A stretch of DNA of 64,000 nucleotides from CAZUDO01 sp964618895 (GTDB lineage Bacteria > Desulfobacterota > Binatia > DP-6), in NCBI GenBank assembly GCA_964618895.1, contig CAZUDO010000105.1:8404-72403 (forward strand), given 5' to 3'. Below, piece after piece: positions 42,992-50,966 of this stretch. The notes beneath the pieces were generated by a model. The model was not told the DNA's origin. It saw only the letters and a list, made by a program, of their open reading frames with translations, and did not search any database. The position numbers and the translations under genes were made by a program. Each line of letters opens with the position of its first letter. The stretch's first letter is position 1.

Positions 42992-45265
42992 CTAGCGACA
43001 CGCGGGCGTCACGTTGCTCCCGGTATTGCCCCGGCCGGACTGGCAGCGGATCATACCCGTCAAGCCGTCGGCGTTGCCGTTGATGGTGTTGGCATCGATT
43101 GTGTTCTGGTCGGAGTTCTCGACCTCGATGCCGCTGTCGTCGGACGTGGTCCCGTTCCCGGTCACGAGGTTGCGGAGGACCTGGTTCAGGTCCGCGTTCA
43201 CCAGGTCGACGCCGTCGCCCCCGTTCTCCTCGACGCGGTTCTGACGGACGAGGTTGCTCCGGGCCGCCGACGCGCCGGAGCGCAGGCGGATGCCGTCGTC
43301 GTGGTTGCGGGCGACGAGGTTCTGGCTCACTTCGTGGCGTTCGCCGCCGTGGAGCTCGACGCCCTCTGTGTTGCGCGCGATACAGTTGCAGTGGATCGTG
43401 CTGGTGAGCGCGTCCTTGAGCTCCACCCCCGCGCTCGAGCCGTCGACGACGTTCAGATACCGGATGACGACGTTCGCCGAGCCGGTCACCTTGATCACCT
43501 CGTTGTCGCCGCTGCCGCGGACGGTGGAGGTGAGATGCGTCGGCCGGAGGCCGTCGTCCGGGCAGCCCGCCGCCGTCGGCGGGACGCCCTCGATCGTGAG
43601 TGCCTTCCGCCGGTCGATTCTGACCGGCCCGCGGCAGACGCCGCGCACCGTGATGGTGGCGCCGTCCTTGGCGGCGTCGATCGCGGCTTGCAGCGACCCG
43701 TAGGTGCGCGTCCCGACGGTCACGGTGCACGGCCCGCTCGCGGTGTCGCCGCAGAAGCCGCACGACGGGTCGGTCGAGTTCCCGACCGAGTGGCACACTC
43801 CCTTGTGGTCGCACTCGTCGATGGTGCACAGCTCGCCGTCGCGGTCGCAGGGCGTGCCGGGCGGCGCGAGCGTGTCGGGCGGGCAGGCGTTGCTCGTGCC
43901 GGTGCACGTCTCGGCCGGGTTGCAATCCCCGGCGGCGGGACGACAGACTGTTCCCGCCGGCTTCTTGGCGTCGGCCGGGCAGCTGGCCGACTGGCCGGTG
44001 CAGGTCTCGAGCTCGTCGCACACGCCGCCCGACGGCCGGCAGATGGCGCCCGCGTTGCCGGGGGCGTGCTGGCACGTGGCGCTGGTGCCGTCGCACTGGT
44101 CGATGGTGCACACGTTGCCGTCGTCCATGCACGGCGTACCCGCGGGCTGGTGGCCGTCGGTTGCCGGACAGGTCGCGCTCGTGCCCGAGCACGTCACCGG
44201 CAGATCACACTCGTCCGTCGCGGGGCGGCAGACGGTGGTGGAGGGCCGGAACCGGTCGGCCGGGCAGAGCGGGCCGTCGCCAGGGCAGCGTTCCTCGAGG
44301 TCGCAGTCGCCGGCCGCGGGGCGGCAGGTCGTCCCGGCGGGCGCGAACGCGTCGATCGGGCAGGTGGTGCCGACGCACAGCTCGGCGGCGTCGCAGGCGC
44401 CGGCCGCCGGCCGGCACACCGTTCCCGGGGGCGCCGGGGTGTGCGTGCACGCCCCATGCGCGCAGCTGTCGAGCGTGCACGGATTCTCGTCGTTGCAGTC
44501 GACCACCGCCGGCACGCAGAGTTCGTACTCCCGCCGGAGCGCGATCGTGCGCGCCCCGAACTGGTCACGGATCTGCACGCCGGTCGCGGTGCGTTCTGGC
44601 GTCGAGCGGACTTCGTAGCACGACAGGATGTTCGTGTCGTTCTTGATGCCTTCGCCGTTCTTGTCGACCGGGATGCAGAGCTTGAGGATGTGGATCAGCT
44701 CGGCCAGCCGGGTGCCGAACTGATCGGTGATCTTGAGGCGGCGGTTGTCCGGCAGGCGCGGCGTGTTCCCGGACGGGAAGGCGCGCAGACAGCGATAGTG
44801 ATCGACGCGGCTGTCCGGACCGGGGAGCGTGGGCGGCGGGGCGGGCTCGATGGTCTTGCCCGCGGGCACCAGGAGCGTCTCGGTGCGCGTGGTGTCGAAG
44901 AAAAAGGTGCCGAACTGATTGGTGACCCGGATGTTCGTCCGACGCGTGTGCGGGCCGCGCAGGTGATAGGCACCGAGGTGCGTGTCGGGGTCGTCGACCG
45001 TCGCGTCGTTGACGGAGGCGGGGGTGCAGAAGCGCTTGAGGGTGCGGATCTCGTAGCGCCCGCGCTCGAACGCATCGGCGAGCGTGACCCGCAGGCGGGG
45101 CTGCGGGGCCTGCGTGCTGTAGCACAAGACCGGGTCGTGCACCGCGCAGGGTGCCGGCTCGCTGACGGTGCCGCGTCCGGCCGGGGCTTGGTCAGCAACC
45201 GCCGGGGTGTGGAGCAGCTCGAAAAGGACGACGAGCGCCAGGACGATCAGGCAACGTGAGATCAT
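42992..45265 (-). CDS. Secreted Cys-rich protein with parallel beta-helix domain
   Basis: 757 residues. Signal peptide (CLIVLALVVLFELLHTPAVA). Residues about 40-240 contain three copies of a repeat around an RVTNQFG / KITDQFG / QIRDQFG core, each followed by a strand and (L)CVPA-like end. Then eight or so Cys-rich units of the form GTxCRPAxGxCDxxExCxGxxxxCPxD (about 245-500). The C-terminal 250 residues are a right-handed beta-helix: GSLQAAIDAAKDGATITVRG, then NVVIRYLNVVDGSS, GVELHGGERHEVSQNLVARNHDDGIRL, GDGVDLVNADLNQVLRNLV and DSGIEVENSDQNTIDANTINGN. Likely an extracellular binding or polysaccharide-active protein; no lyase residues can be assigned. Confidence 0.85.
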   Translation of the reverse strand: MISRCLIVLALVVLFELLHTPAVADQAPAGRGTVSEPAPCAVHDPVLCYSTQAPQPRLRVTLADAFERGRYEIRTLKRFCTPASVNDATVDDPDTHLGAYHLRGPHTRRTNIRVTNQFGTFFFDTTRTETLLVPAGKTIEPAPPPTLPGPDSRVDHYRCLRAFPSGNTPRLPDNRRLKITDQFGTRLAELIHILKLCIPVDKNGEGIKNDTNILSCYEVRSTPERTATGVQIRDQFGARTIALRREYELCVPAVVDCNDENPCTLDSCAHGACTHTPAPPGTVCRPAAGACDAAELCVGTTCPIDAFAPAGTTCRPAAGDCDLEERCPGDGPLCPADRFRPSTTVCRPATDECDLPVTCSGTSATCPATDGHQPAGTPCMDDGNVCTIDQCDGTSATCQHAPGNAGAICRPSGGVCDELETCTGQSASCPADAKKPAGTVCRPAAGDCNPAETCTGTSNACPPDTLAPPGTPCDRDGELCTIDECDHKGVCHSVGNSTDPSCGFCGDTASGPCTVTVGTRTYGSLQAAIDAAKDGATITVRGVCRGPVRIDRRKALTIEGVPPTAAGCPDDGLRPTHLTSTVRGSGDNEVIKVTGSANVVIRYLNVVDGSSAGVELKDALTSTIHCNCIARNTEGVELHGGERHEVSQNLVARNHDDGIRLRSGASAARSNLVRQNRVEENGGDGVDLVNADLNQVLRNLVTGNGTTSDDSGIEVENSDQNTIDANTINGNADGLTGMIRCQSGRGNTGSNVTPACR

Positions 45266-45560
45266 CGGTGAGTTCCATCTGTAGGGTAGTCCACGTCATC
45301 AGCGGCAGCAGATGCCACACGGAAGCTAGCGCGGTCCGGTTGAAGGCGTCAAAGGACGTCGCTCACGTGCGCCGGGCGCTGAACCGGGTGCCGTGCGCGG
45401 CGTCATGCGCGACTGCATCCCGGATCGGGCATGGCTACACGATCAGGCAGGCGCGCGTGCGCGGTCGACCGGGGGTGGGCGTCAAATCAGGGAGTCCGGG
45501 CGGCACGCCGCTTGAACAGGGGAGAGCGAGGTCCCGGGCTGCTGCGGGACCCCTCGATCG
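45266..45560. other. Intergenic region between the beta-helix gene and the Flp pilin
   Basis: About 300 bases with no supportable gene. It must hold the minus-strand promoter of the beta-helix protein and the promoter of the pilin, but I see no clear hexamers. Open frames through it have no protein-like composition. Confidence 0.5.
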
Positions 45561-45611
45561 ACCGGTCCCGACCGCCAGCCGGTCCCGACCGCCAGCCCGT
45601 CCCGACCGCCA
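45561..45611 (+). repeat. Three tandem 17-base repeats before the Flp pilin gene
   Basis: CCGGTCCCGACCGCCAG occurs twice in direct succession (45561-45577, 45578-45594), then a third copy with one change, CCCGTCCCGACCGCCAG (45595-45611). It ends 20 bases before the pilin ATG, inside the probable leader. Function unknown. Confidence 0.85.
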
Positions 45612-45631
45612 GCAGCAGGAAGGAAAGCCGC

Positions 45632-45814
45632 ATGACCCCGCTACTGCTCGCCCTGCTCGCCGACGAAAGCGGCCAGGGGATCACGGAATACGCGATGCTC
45701 CTCGGCGCCGTTTCGCTCAGCTCGATCCTGACCCTGTCGGCCATCGGCACGCACATCGACGGCATCTACGCCAACGTCGCGCACGAGCTCGACAGCCTGC
45801 CCATACTCCGCTGA
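45632..45814 (+). CDS. Flp/Fap-type pilin-like peptide
   Basis: 60 residues: MTPLLLALLADESGQGITEYAML..., with the SGQGITEYAMLLGAVSLSSILTLSAIG core of Flp pilins (processing before the hydrophobic helix at G/Q-x-x-x-E-Y). The prepilin leader is short and only weakly basic. No tad/cpa assembly gene is nearby, so it is an orphan. ATG 45632 is preceded by GGAAGGAAAG. Confidence 0.65.
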   Translation: MTPLLLALLADESGQGITEYAMLLGAVSLSSILTLSAIGTHIDGIYANVAHELDSLPILR

Positions 45815-45839
45815 CCCGCGCTGCCGCGCGCGGCCACCG

Positions 45840-46730
45840 CTATCCGACCCGGGTCGTCCCCTCGTAGCTGATGTGGCTGCCCGGCGGCACCGACGCTACC
45901 AGCCACACGTTCCCGCCCACCACCGACCCCGCGCCGATCACCGTCTCGCCGCCCAGGATGGTGGCGCCGGCGTAGATCGTCACGTTGTCCTCGAGCGTGG
46001 GGTGGCGCCGGATGCTGCGCTCGCCGGGCACCCCGCGTGCCAGGCTGAGCGCACCCAAGGTGACGCCCTGATAGAGTTTCACGTTGTTGCCGATCACGCT
46101 GGTCTCACCGATCACCACGCCCGTACCGTGGTCGATGAAGAACGACTCACCGATCTGCGCGCCCGGATGGATGTCGATGCCGGACGTGCCGTGAGCGTAC
46201 TCCGACATGATCCGGGGTAGCATGGGAACCCCTTCGCGGTGCAACTCATGTGCGATGCGATGGACGGTGATGGCCTCGATCGACGGGTAGCTGAAGATCA
46301 CCTCTTCGACGCTGTTGGCCGCGGGGTCGCCCTGAAAGGCGGCGAGCACGTCCTTGGAGAGGAGCTGGCGGAGATGCGGGATGCGGCGCAACAGCTTGAG
46401 GGTGACCTCCTCCGGCCAGCCCGGGTCGCGGGGGATGCCCGCACTGCGGAATCCCTCGTAGTTGGCCGCCCGACGGATCTGCTCCACGAAGATCTCGTGC
46501 GCGGGGTACAGATGGGCGGCGACCGTGTAGGGTAGCTTCGAGTCGTCGAGCGCCCCGGTGGCGTAGTAGCCGAGGTACATGACCGCCTTCAGGTGCCCGA
46601 GCGCCTCGATGACCTGCCGCTTGTTGGGGAGCTGGGCGCTGCTCAGGCTGTCGATCAGCCGTCCCTCCCGATAGCTCGCCGTGACGTCGGTGATCACGTC
46701 CTCTAGCTCGGTCCGCCCCTGGTTGGGCAT
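45840..46730 (-). CDS. cysE: Serine O-acetyltransferase
   Basis: Makes O-acetylserine for cysteine synthesis. 296 residues. The N-terminal helical domain contains AAHLYPAHEIFVEQIRRAANYEGF and VEEVIFSYPSIEAITVHRIAHELHREG (catalytic His region). The C-terminal left-handed beta-helix hexapeptide domain has GIDIHPGAQIGESFFIDHGTGVVIGETSVIGNNVKLYQGVTLGALSL and HPTLEDNVTIYAGATILGGETVIGAGSVVGGNVWL. The long form with an extended N-terminus resembles the EpsC/SATase type. It stands alone and converges with the pilin gene 25 bases away. Confidence 0.93.
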   Translation of the reverse strand: MPNQGRTELEDVITDVTASYREGRLIDSLSSAQLPNKRQVIEALGHLKAVMYLGYYATGALDDSKLPYTVAAHLYPAHEIFVEQIRRAANYEGFRSAGIPRDPGWPEEVTLKLLRRIPHLRQLLSKDVLAAFQGDPAANSVEEVIFSYPSIEAITVHRIAHELHREGVPMLPRIMSEYAHGTSGIDIHPGAQIGESFFIDHGTGVVIGETSVIGNNVKLYQGVTLGALSLARGVPGERSIRRHPTLEDNVTIYAGATILGGETVIGAGSVVGGNVWLVASVPPGSHISYEGTTRVG

Positions 46731-46874
46731 GCAAGGTCCTCCTCGGCGGCTGGTGGCCGCATGGCACGTGCGCTACACGCGCCCAGGCCAGGGCGCAAGT
46801 GGACAACCCATCGGGCGACCGGCTTGTGAGCACCGTCTCGCGTTCCGGGCAGGGCTGGTCTATCCTTCCGGAGC

Positions 46875-47183
46875 GTGAGGGTGCGCCTCGCTGCCATGAT
46901 CCTCGCCGGTGGGTGTGTGCTTGCGGCGCAGGGGGCGACCGAGCCGACCGGCGACCAGACCGTCACCACTGTCGAGGGCGCGGCCGAGCAGCGTATCGAA
47001 TCCCTGTCCCCGGGCGACGAGCAGCGGGTGGAGGCAGTCGACGCGGCGGCCGAGCAGCAGGTCACCGAGGGCACCCGGCCGGAGGAGAACCGTCGCGCCC
47101 GCTCCGCCGCCAAGGTAGCGGTCGGGATCCTGTCGGCGGTGGTCTCGATAGCGGCAATGGCGGCCATGTTGTTCCTGTTCTGA
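46875..47183 (+). CDS. Small putative lipoprotein with C-terminal membrane helix
   Basis: 102 residues from GTG 46875. N-terminal hydrophobic segment with a lipobox-like LAGGC (Cys at residue 14), an acidic/Gln-rich middle (TTVEGAAEQRIESLSPGDEQRVEAVDAAAEQQVTEGT) of helical character, and a C-terminal hydrophobic helix (VAVGILSAVVSIAAMAAMLFLF). No known family. The gaps on either side hold no gene. Confidence 0.5.
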   Translation: MRVRLAAMILAGGCVLAAQGATEPTGDQTVTTVEGAAEQRIESLSPGDEQRVEAVDAAAEQQVTEGTRPEENRRARSAAKVAVGILSAVVSIAAMAAMLFLF

Positions 47184-47364
47184 GTGCCCCCGGGCGGGGG
47201 AGCTGGATTTTCCCACGGGGATGCGCTAGCAGGAACCCGGCTCGGGATCGGTGCGCGGTAGCCACGACGCGCTGACCCACCCCAGGAAGCGCTCGCCGGC
47301 CCCGCCGGGACGTTGAGCGCCGGCTCGATCCGACCGCGAGTGACCGGAGGAGCGGCCCCGCCAA

Positions 47365-49323
47365 ATGTCGGGGTCTTGCAAGATGTCAAGTCTAGAAACC
47401 GGAGCCACATCCCCCCGTTCGATGGTGGACACCGTGCGACAGGTAGCGCGCCAGCGCTTCCACATCCCGCGGCTACATCGCGAGCAGGAACGCACCATCG
47501 GCAGCGTGCTGGCGGGGCGCGACGTGCTTCTCATCCTGCCGACCGGCGGCGGGAAGTCGCTCTGCTACCAGCTGCCGTCGCTCCTCCTGCCGCGCCCTAC
47601 GGTGGTCGTGTCCCCCCTCCTCGCGCTGCTCGAGGATCAGTACTCCAAGCTGCAGCAGTTCGGCATTCCGGCGGTGCGGCTCGACAGCACGGTCGGGGCC
47701 GTCGATCGGCGGGCGGCGCTTGCTCGGGTCGCCGCGGGGGGTTCGCTGCTCGTGCTCACCACACCGGAGACCCTCGCCGGCGACGAGCTGGGCGGGCTGC
47801 TCGAGAAGACCCCGCCCGGGCTGGTGGCGGTCGACGAAGCCCACTGCGTGTCGGAATGGGGGCATGACTTCCGCCCCGCGTATCTGGCGTTGGGGCAGCG
47901 GTTGGCGGCGCTGCGGGTGGGGCAGGTTCTCGCCCTCACGGCCACCGCCACGGCGCCCGTCCGCGACGACATCGTGCGCTATCTCGGGCTCCGCGATCCC
48001 GAGATCATCGTCGCGTCGCCGCACCGGCAGAACCTCGAGTTCTCCGTGCGCCGCGCCCGGGGCGACGAGAAGCTCCGCCAGGTCGCCAAGCTCGTCCGCC
48101 GGTTGCCCCGCCCGGGGATCATCTACTGCTCCACCACCAAGACGGTCGAAGACGTGTGGCTCGGCATGCGTCTGATCCGCGTGCCGTGCGCGCGCTATCA
48201 CGGCAAGATGTCCGACAAGGATCGCACCGAGCACCAGGCCCGCTTCATGACGAAGGGGAAGCGGATCGTCATGGTGGCCACCAGCGCTTTCGGCCTCGGC
48301 ATCGACAAGCCGGACATCCGCTACATCATCCACTATCAGGCGCCCGCCTCGCTCGAGCGCTACCTCCAGGAAGCCGGCCGCGCCGGCCGCGACGGCCATG
48401 CGGCGCGCTGCATCCTGCTGTTCGACGACAGCGACCTCGAGATCCAGGAACACCTGCTGGCGCTCTCGCGTCTGTCGCCGGCGTTGCTCGGACGCTTCGG
48501 GCGGGCGCTGGCCGCCTGGGCTGGTGAGGAGCGCGACGCCAACATCGAGGAGCTCGCGCTCTCTGCCGGCGTGTCGCAGCGCGCGGCCAGCTCGCTGGTC
48601 ACCGCGCTGGTCGAGTCCGGCATCTGCGAGCGGGTCGACGACGGACGCGTGCATCCAACCGTCCCCCTGGAGACGCTGGTCGAGCGGGTCGAAGGATTGC
48701 GCTCGCGCTTCGAGGTCTTGCGACGAGAGGACGGACGCCGGCTGCGCGCGGTCGTCGACTACGCCAACGAGACCGGCTGCCGTGGGGCGGCGTTGCGACG
48801 GTATTTCGGGGACGAGGACCCCACGCCCTGCGGTCGCTGTGACCTCTGCCGCGAGCAGGGGGCGATAGCCCCGGCTCGCTCCTCCCCCCGGCCCGGGGGG
48901 AGGGACGGGGGGCGGCGAAGCCGTCGCCGCGGTGATGGGCGTGCGTTCCCGGAACGTAGCGTGGGCACGCCGGTACCGGCGGTAGCGCGTCCCCAGGACG
49001 GCAACACCCCCGCGCCCGGGGGCGACGGGCAGCGGCGGAATCGCCGGCGGCGGCGCCGCGGCGGGGCGCCCGCGCCCGGTGGGGAGCTCGGGGCGCGGCC
49101 GCCCCTGGCGGTTGCGCCGGCACCGCTGCCCAGCCTGCCGCCTCTCGACCCCGCCGCCGACGACCTCGCCGCCGAGCTGGGTGCACCGGGTCTCCCGCCT
49201 GATCCCTCGTCTCCCGTGTCGGGCCCGAAACCGGCTGGGCGCGGCGGCCGGCGCCGGCGCCGGCGCCGGCGGGGACATCGCGGCAGCCGCCCCGACGCGG
49301 CGCCGCCACCACCTCAAACGTAG
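47365..49323 (+). CDS. recQ: ATP-dependent DNA helicase RecQ with Arg/Pro-rich C-terminal tail
   Basis: 652 residues (ATG at 47365; ATG 47422 would remove 19 uncertain residues). RecQ helicase core: LHREQERTIGSVLAGRDVLLILPTGGGKSLCYQLPSLL (Q motif, Walker A), VAVDEAHCVSEWGHDFRPAY (DEAH and aromatic-rich loop), ALTATATAPV, TSAFGLGIDKPDIRYIIHYQAPASLERYLQEAGRAGRDG. A RecQ zinc-binding part shows CRGAALRRYFGDEDPTPCGRCDLC. No HRDC domain follows. Instead, residues about 500-652 are disordered, with two poly-Arg runs (RRNRRRRRRGG and GGRRRRRRRRGHRG). Its end overlaps the convergent permease by 10 bases. Confidence 0.9.
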   Translation: MSGSCKMSSLETGATSPRSMVDTVRQVARQRFHIPRLHREQERTIGSVLAGRDVLLILPTGGGKSLCYQLPSLLLPRPTVVVSPLLALLEDQYSKLQQFGIPAVRLDSTVGAVDRRAALARVAAGGSLLVLTTPETLAGDELGGLLEKTPPGLVAVDEAHCVSEWGHDFRPAYLALGQRLAALRVGQVLALTATATAPVRDDIVRYLGLRDPEIIVASPHRQNLEFSVRRARGDEKLRQVAKLVRRLPRPGIIYCSTTKTVEDVWLGMRLIRVPCARYHGKMSDKDRTEHQARFMTKGKRIVMVATSAFGLGIDKPDIRYIIHYQAPASLERYLQEAGRAGRDGHAARCILLFDDSDLEIQEHLLALSRLSPALLGRFGRALAAWAGEERDANIEELALSAGVSQRAASSLVTALVESGICERVDDGRVHPTVPLETLVERVEGLRSRFEVLRREDGRRLRAVVDYANETGCRGAALRRYFGDEDPTPCGRCDLCREQGAIAPARSSPRPGGRDGGRRSRRRGDGRAFPERSVGTPVPAVARPQDGNTPAPGGDGQRRNRRRRRRGGAPAPGGELGARPPLAVAPAPLPSLPPLDPAADDLAAELGAPGLPPDPSSPVSGPKPAGRGGRRRRRRRRGHRGSRPDAAPPPPQT

Positions 49324-50516
49324 CGGATCGCGTCCGCGGGCACGAGCCGTGCGGCACGCCAGGCTGGCCACAACCCGGCTAGCCCGGCCAATCCGGCGGG
49401 GAACACGATCGCCGCCAGCGCCAGGCGTGGCGTCAGCAGAAACACGGTGGCGCCGAGCCGTTCGGTGATGCCGTTGAGCGCGTGCACGGTGCCGGCACCG
49501 ACGAGCAGCCCGAGCACGCTGCCACCGAGGCCCAGGACGCCCGCTTCGAGCAGCAACTGCCCGATCACCTGTCGACGGGTGGCGCCGACGACGCGGCGAA
49601 GTCCGATCTCGCGCCGTCGCTCCACGATCGCGGTCAGCATGGTGTTGGTCACCGCGAGCGAGGCCACCAGGAGCGCCACCATCGCGCTCCCCACGATGAT
49701 GCCCGTCAGGACGCCGAGCGCACGATCGAGCTGCGCGGCGGCCTCGGCGGGTGACACCACCGAGACATTCTCGAGGCTGGCGCGGATGCGGGCGGCGACC
49801 GCATCCGCGGTCTCGTCCGGCTGCCAGAAGACGGCGGCTGCGGTGGCGATCGGGAGCAGGCGCGCGCCGGGCGCCTGCACGAGGCGGCGGAGGAGGGGCT
49901 CGCTGTCGATCAGCAGCCGCTGCGCGGTGGGGAACGGCATGAACACGAAGCTGTCGGGCCCCGTGAGCGTCGGTTCGAGGATCCCCGCTACCTGAAAGCT
50001 GCGTCCGCGGACGGTGATCCGGCCGCCGGTGGCGGCGTCGAAGAAGCGGGCTACCTGACTGCCCAGGACGACCTCGTCACTGTCCGGCGCCGGCACGAGC
50101 CGGCCGGACTGGACGCGGGGCGGGGCGGCGTGCCCGTTCAACATGAGCATCTGGACGTCGACCCCGAAGACGAGCGGGGCCAGGGTGAAGGGCAGGGCGG
50201 CGGGGGCCTCCGCCACCGGAAACATCACCACCGGCGCCACCACGCTCACGCCGGGGACGGCGCGGAGTGCGACCAGCTGGTCGGCCGAGAGCAGGCCGCC
50301 CCGCATCATGCCCATCACGGCGCCGGTGCCCGCGCCACTCACCGTGATCTGCCCGGCGGCGAAGTCGCGCCCCCCCTCGACCAGGCGTCCGAGTTTTTCG
50401 GCCAGCGCACCGAGGAGGACGAGTGCCGTCACCCCGATGGCTATACCGGCGGCGGTCAGGCTGCTGCGCAGGGGGCGGCGCCGGATGTCGCGGATGGCCT
50501 CGACGAAGGGGAGCAT
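49314..50516 (-). CDS. FtsX/MacB-type ABC transporter permease (orphan)
   Basis: 400 residues from ATG at 50516. One N-terminal membrane helix (LRSSLTAAGIAIGVTALVLLGALA), a MacB-type periplasmic domain of about 220 residues (VPGVSVVAPVVMFPV...LGSQVARFFDAATGGRITVRGRSFQVAGILE), and three C-terminal helices (IIVGSAMVALLVASLAVTNTM; ERRREIGLRRVVGATRRQVIGQLLLEAGVLGLGGSVLGLLVGAG; final helix ending AARLVPADAIRYV). The ERRREIGLRRxxGA motif is the FtsX cytoplasmic loop that contacts the ATPase. No ATPase gene adjoins, so it must use one encoded elsewhere. Confidence 0.88.
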   Translation of the reverse strand: MLPFVEAIRDIRRRPLRSSLTAAGIAIGVTALVLLGALAEKLGRLVEGGRDFAAGQITVSGAGTGAVMGMMRGGLLSADQLVALRAVPGVSVVAPVVMFPVAEAPAALPFTLAPLVFGVDVQMLMLNGHAAPPRVQSGRLVPAPDSDEVVLGSQVARFFDAATGGRITVRGRSFQVAGILEPTLTGPDSFVFMPFPTAQRLLIDSEPLLRRLVQAPGARLLPIATAAAVFWQPDETADAVAARIRASLENVSVVSPAEAAAQLDRALGVLTGIIVGSAMVALLVASLAVTNTMLTAIVERRREIGLRRVVGATRRQVIGQLLLEAGVLGLGGSVLGLLVGAGTVHALNGITERLGATVFLLTPRLALAAIVFPAGLAGLAGLWPAWRAARLVPADAIRYV

Positions 50517-50634
50517 TGCGGCTCCTCGTAATCGACGCCGCACGGCGTCGCAACTCGCGGGATGGCTCTGCCCGCCCGCTTGCCCGACGGCGGGCCGGCG
50601 AGTAGAGGTGAACGTGGACGTGGCGGAGGGTCTC

Positions 50635-50883
50635 ATGTTCGAGGAGGACGGAGAGGGCTGGCGAGTCTGGCGCGTGTTGCCGCGGCTCGTGGGAGGCGCG
50701 GTATCGGTGCCGGTCGTCGTGGGATTCGTTGCACTCGGCGCGGCCGTGTTGGTCGTCCGCTCGGTGCGAGAGGTCGTGCGCGAGACCTGGGCGTTGGTCC
50801 CGGCGTGGTGGCACATGTCGCAGCTACCCCCCTGGCGTGACAGCGTCCGCATCGAGCACCACGCCGACTCCGACGCCGCGTGA
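50635..50883 (+). CDS. Small single-pass membrane protein
   Basis: 82 residues from ATG 50635, behind GGAGGG. Short charged N-terminus (FEEDGEGWRVWRVLPRL), one membrane helix (VGGAVSVPVVVGFVALGAAVLVV), then an Arg/Trp-rich tail. No family recognised. GTG starts at 50608-50620 would add up to nine residues. Confidence 0.45.
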   Translation: MFEEDGEGWRVWRVLPRLVGGAVSVPVVVGFVALGAAVLVVRSVREVVRETWALVPAWWHMSQLPPWRDSVRIEHHADSDAA

Positions 50884-50909
50884 GCCGCTACGCCGCGTGC
50901 GGTGCGTCG

Positions 50910-50937
50910 TTGACCTCTGCCGATCGACTGCTAGAGT
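50910..50937 (+). promoter_or_regulatory. Likely promoter of the heparinase-AsnB-like pair
   Basis: TTGACC (50910-50915), 16 bases, TAGAGT (50932-50937), four of six at the -10, with the GTG start at 50967 and a GGGGAGGGG Shine-Dalgarno between. Confidence 0.45.
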
Positions 50938-50966
50938 GCGCGCGGTGATGGCTGTGGCGGGGAGGG

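Noticed and set aside
42950..45259. 769-codon plus-strand frame
   Set aside because: Antisense to the beta-helix exoprotein, which has a signal peptide, Cys spacing and repeats; the plus frame is Arg/Val/Gly noise.
45561..45611. Possible CRISPR or integration repeat
   Set aside because: Units are directly adjacent with no unique spacers and no cas or integrase genes nearby.
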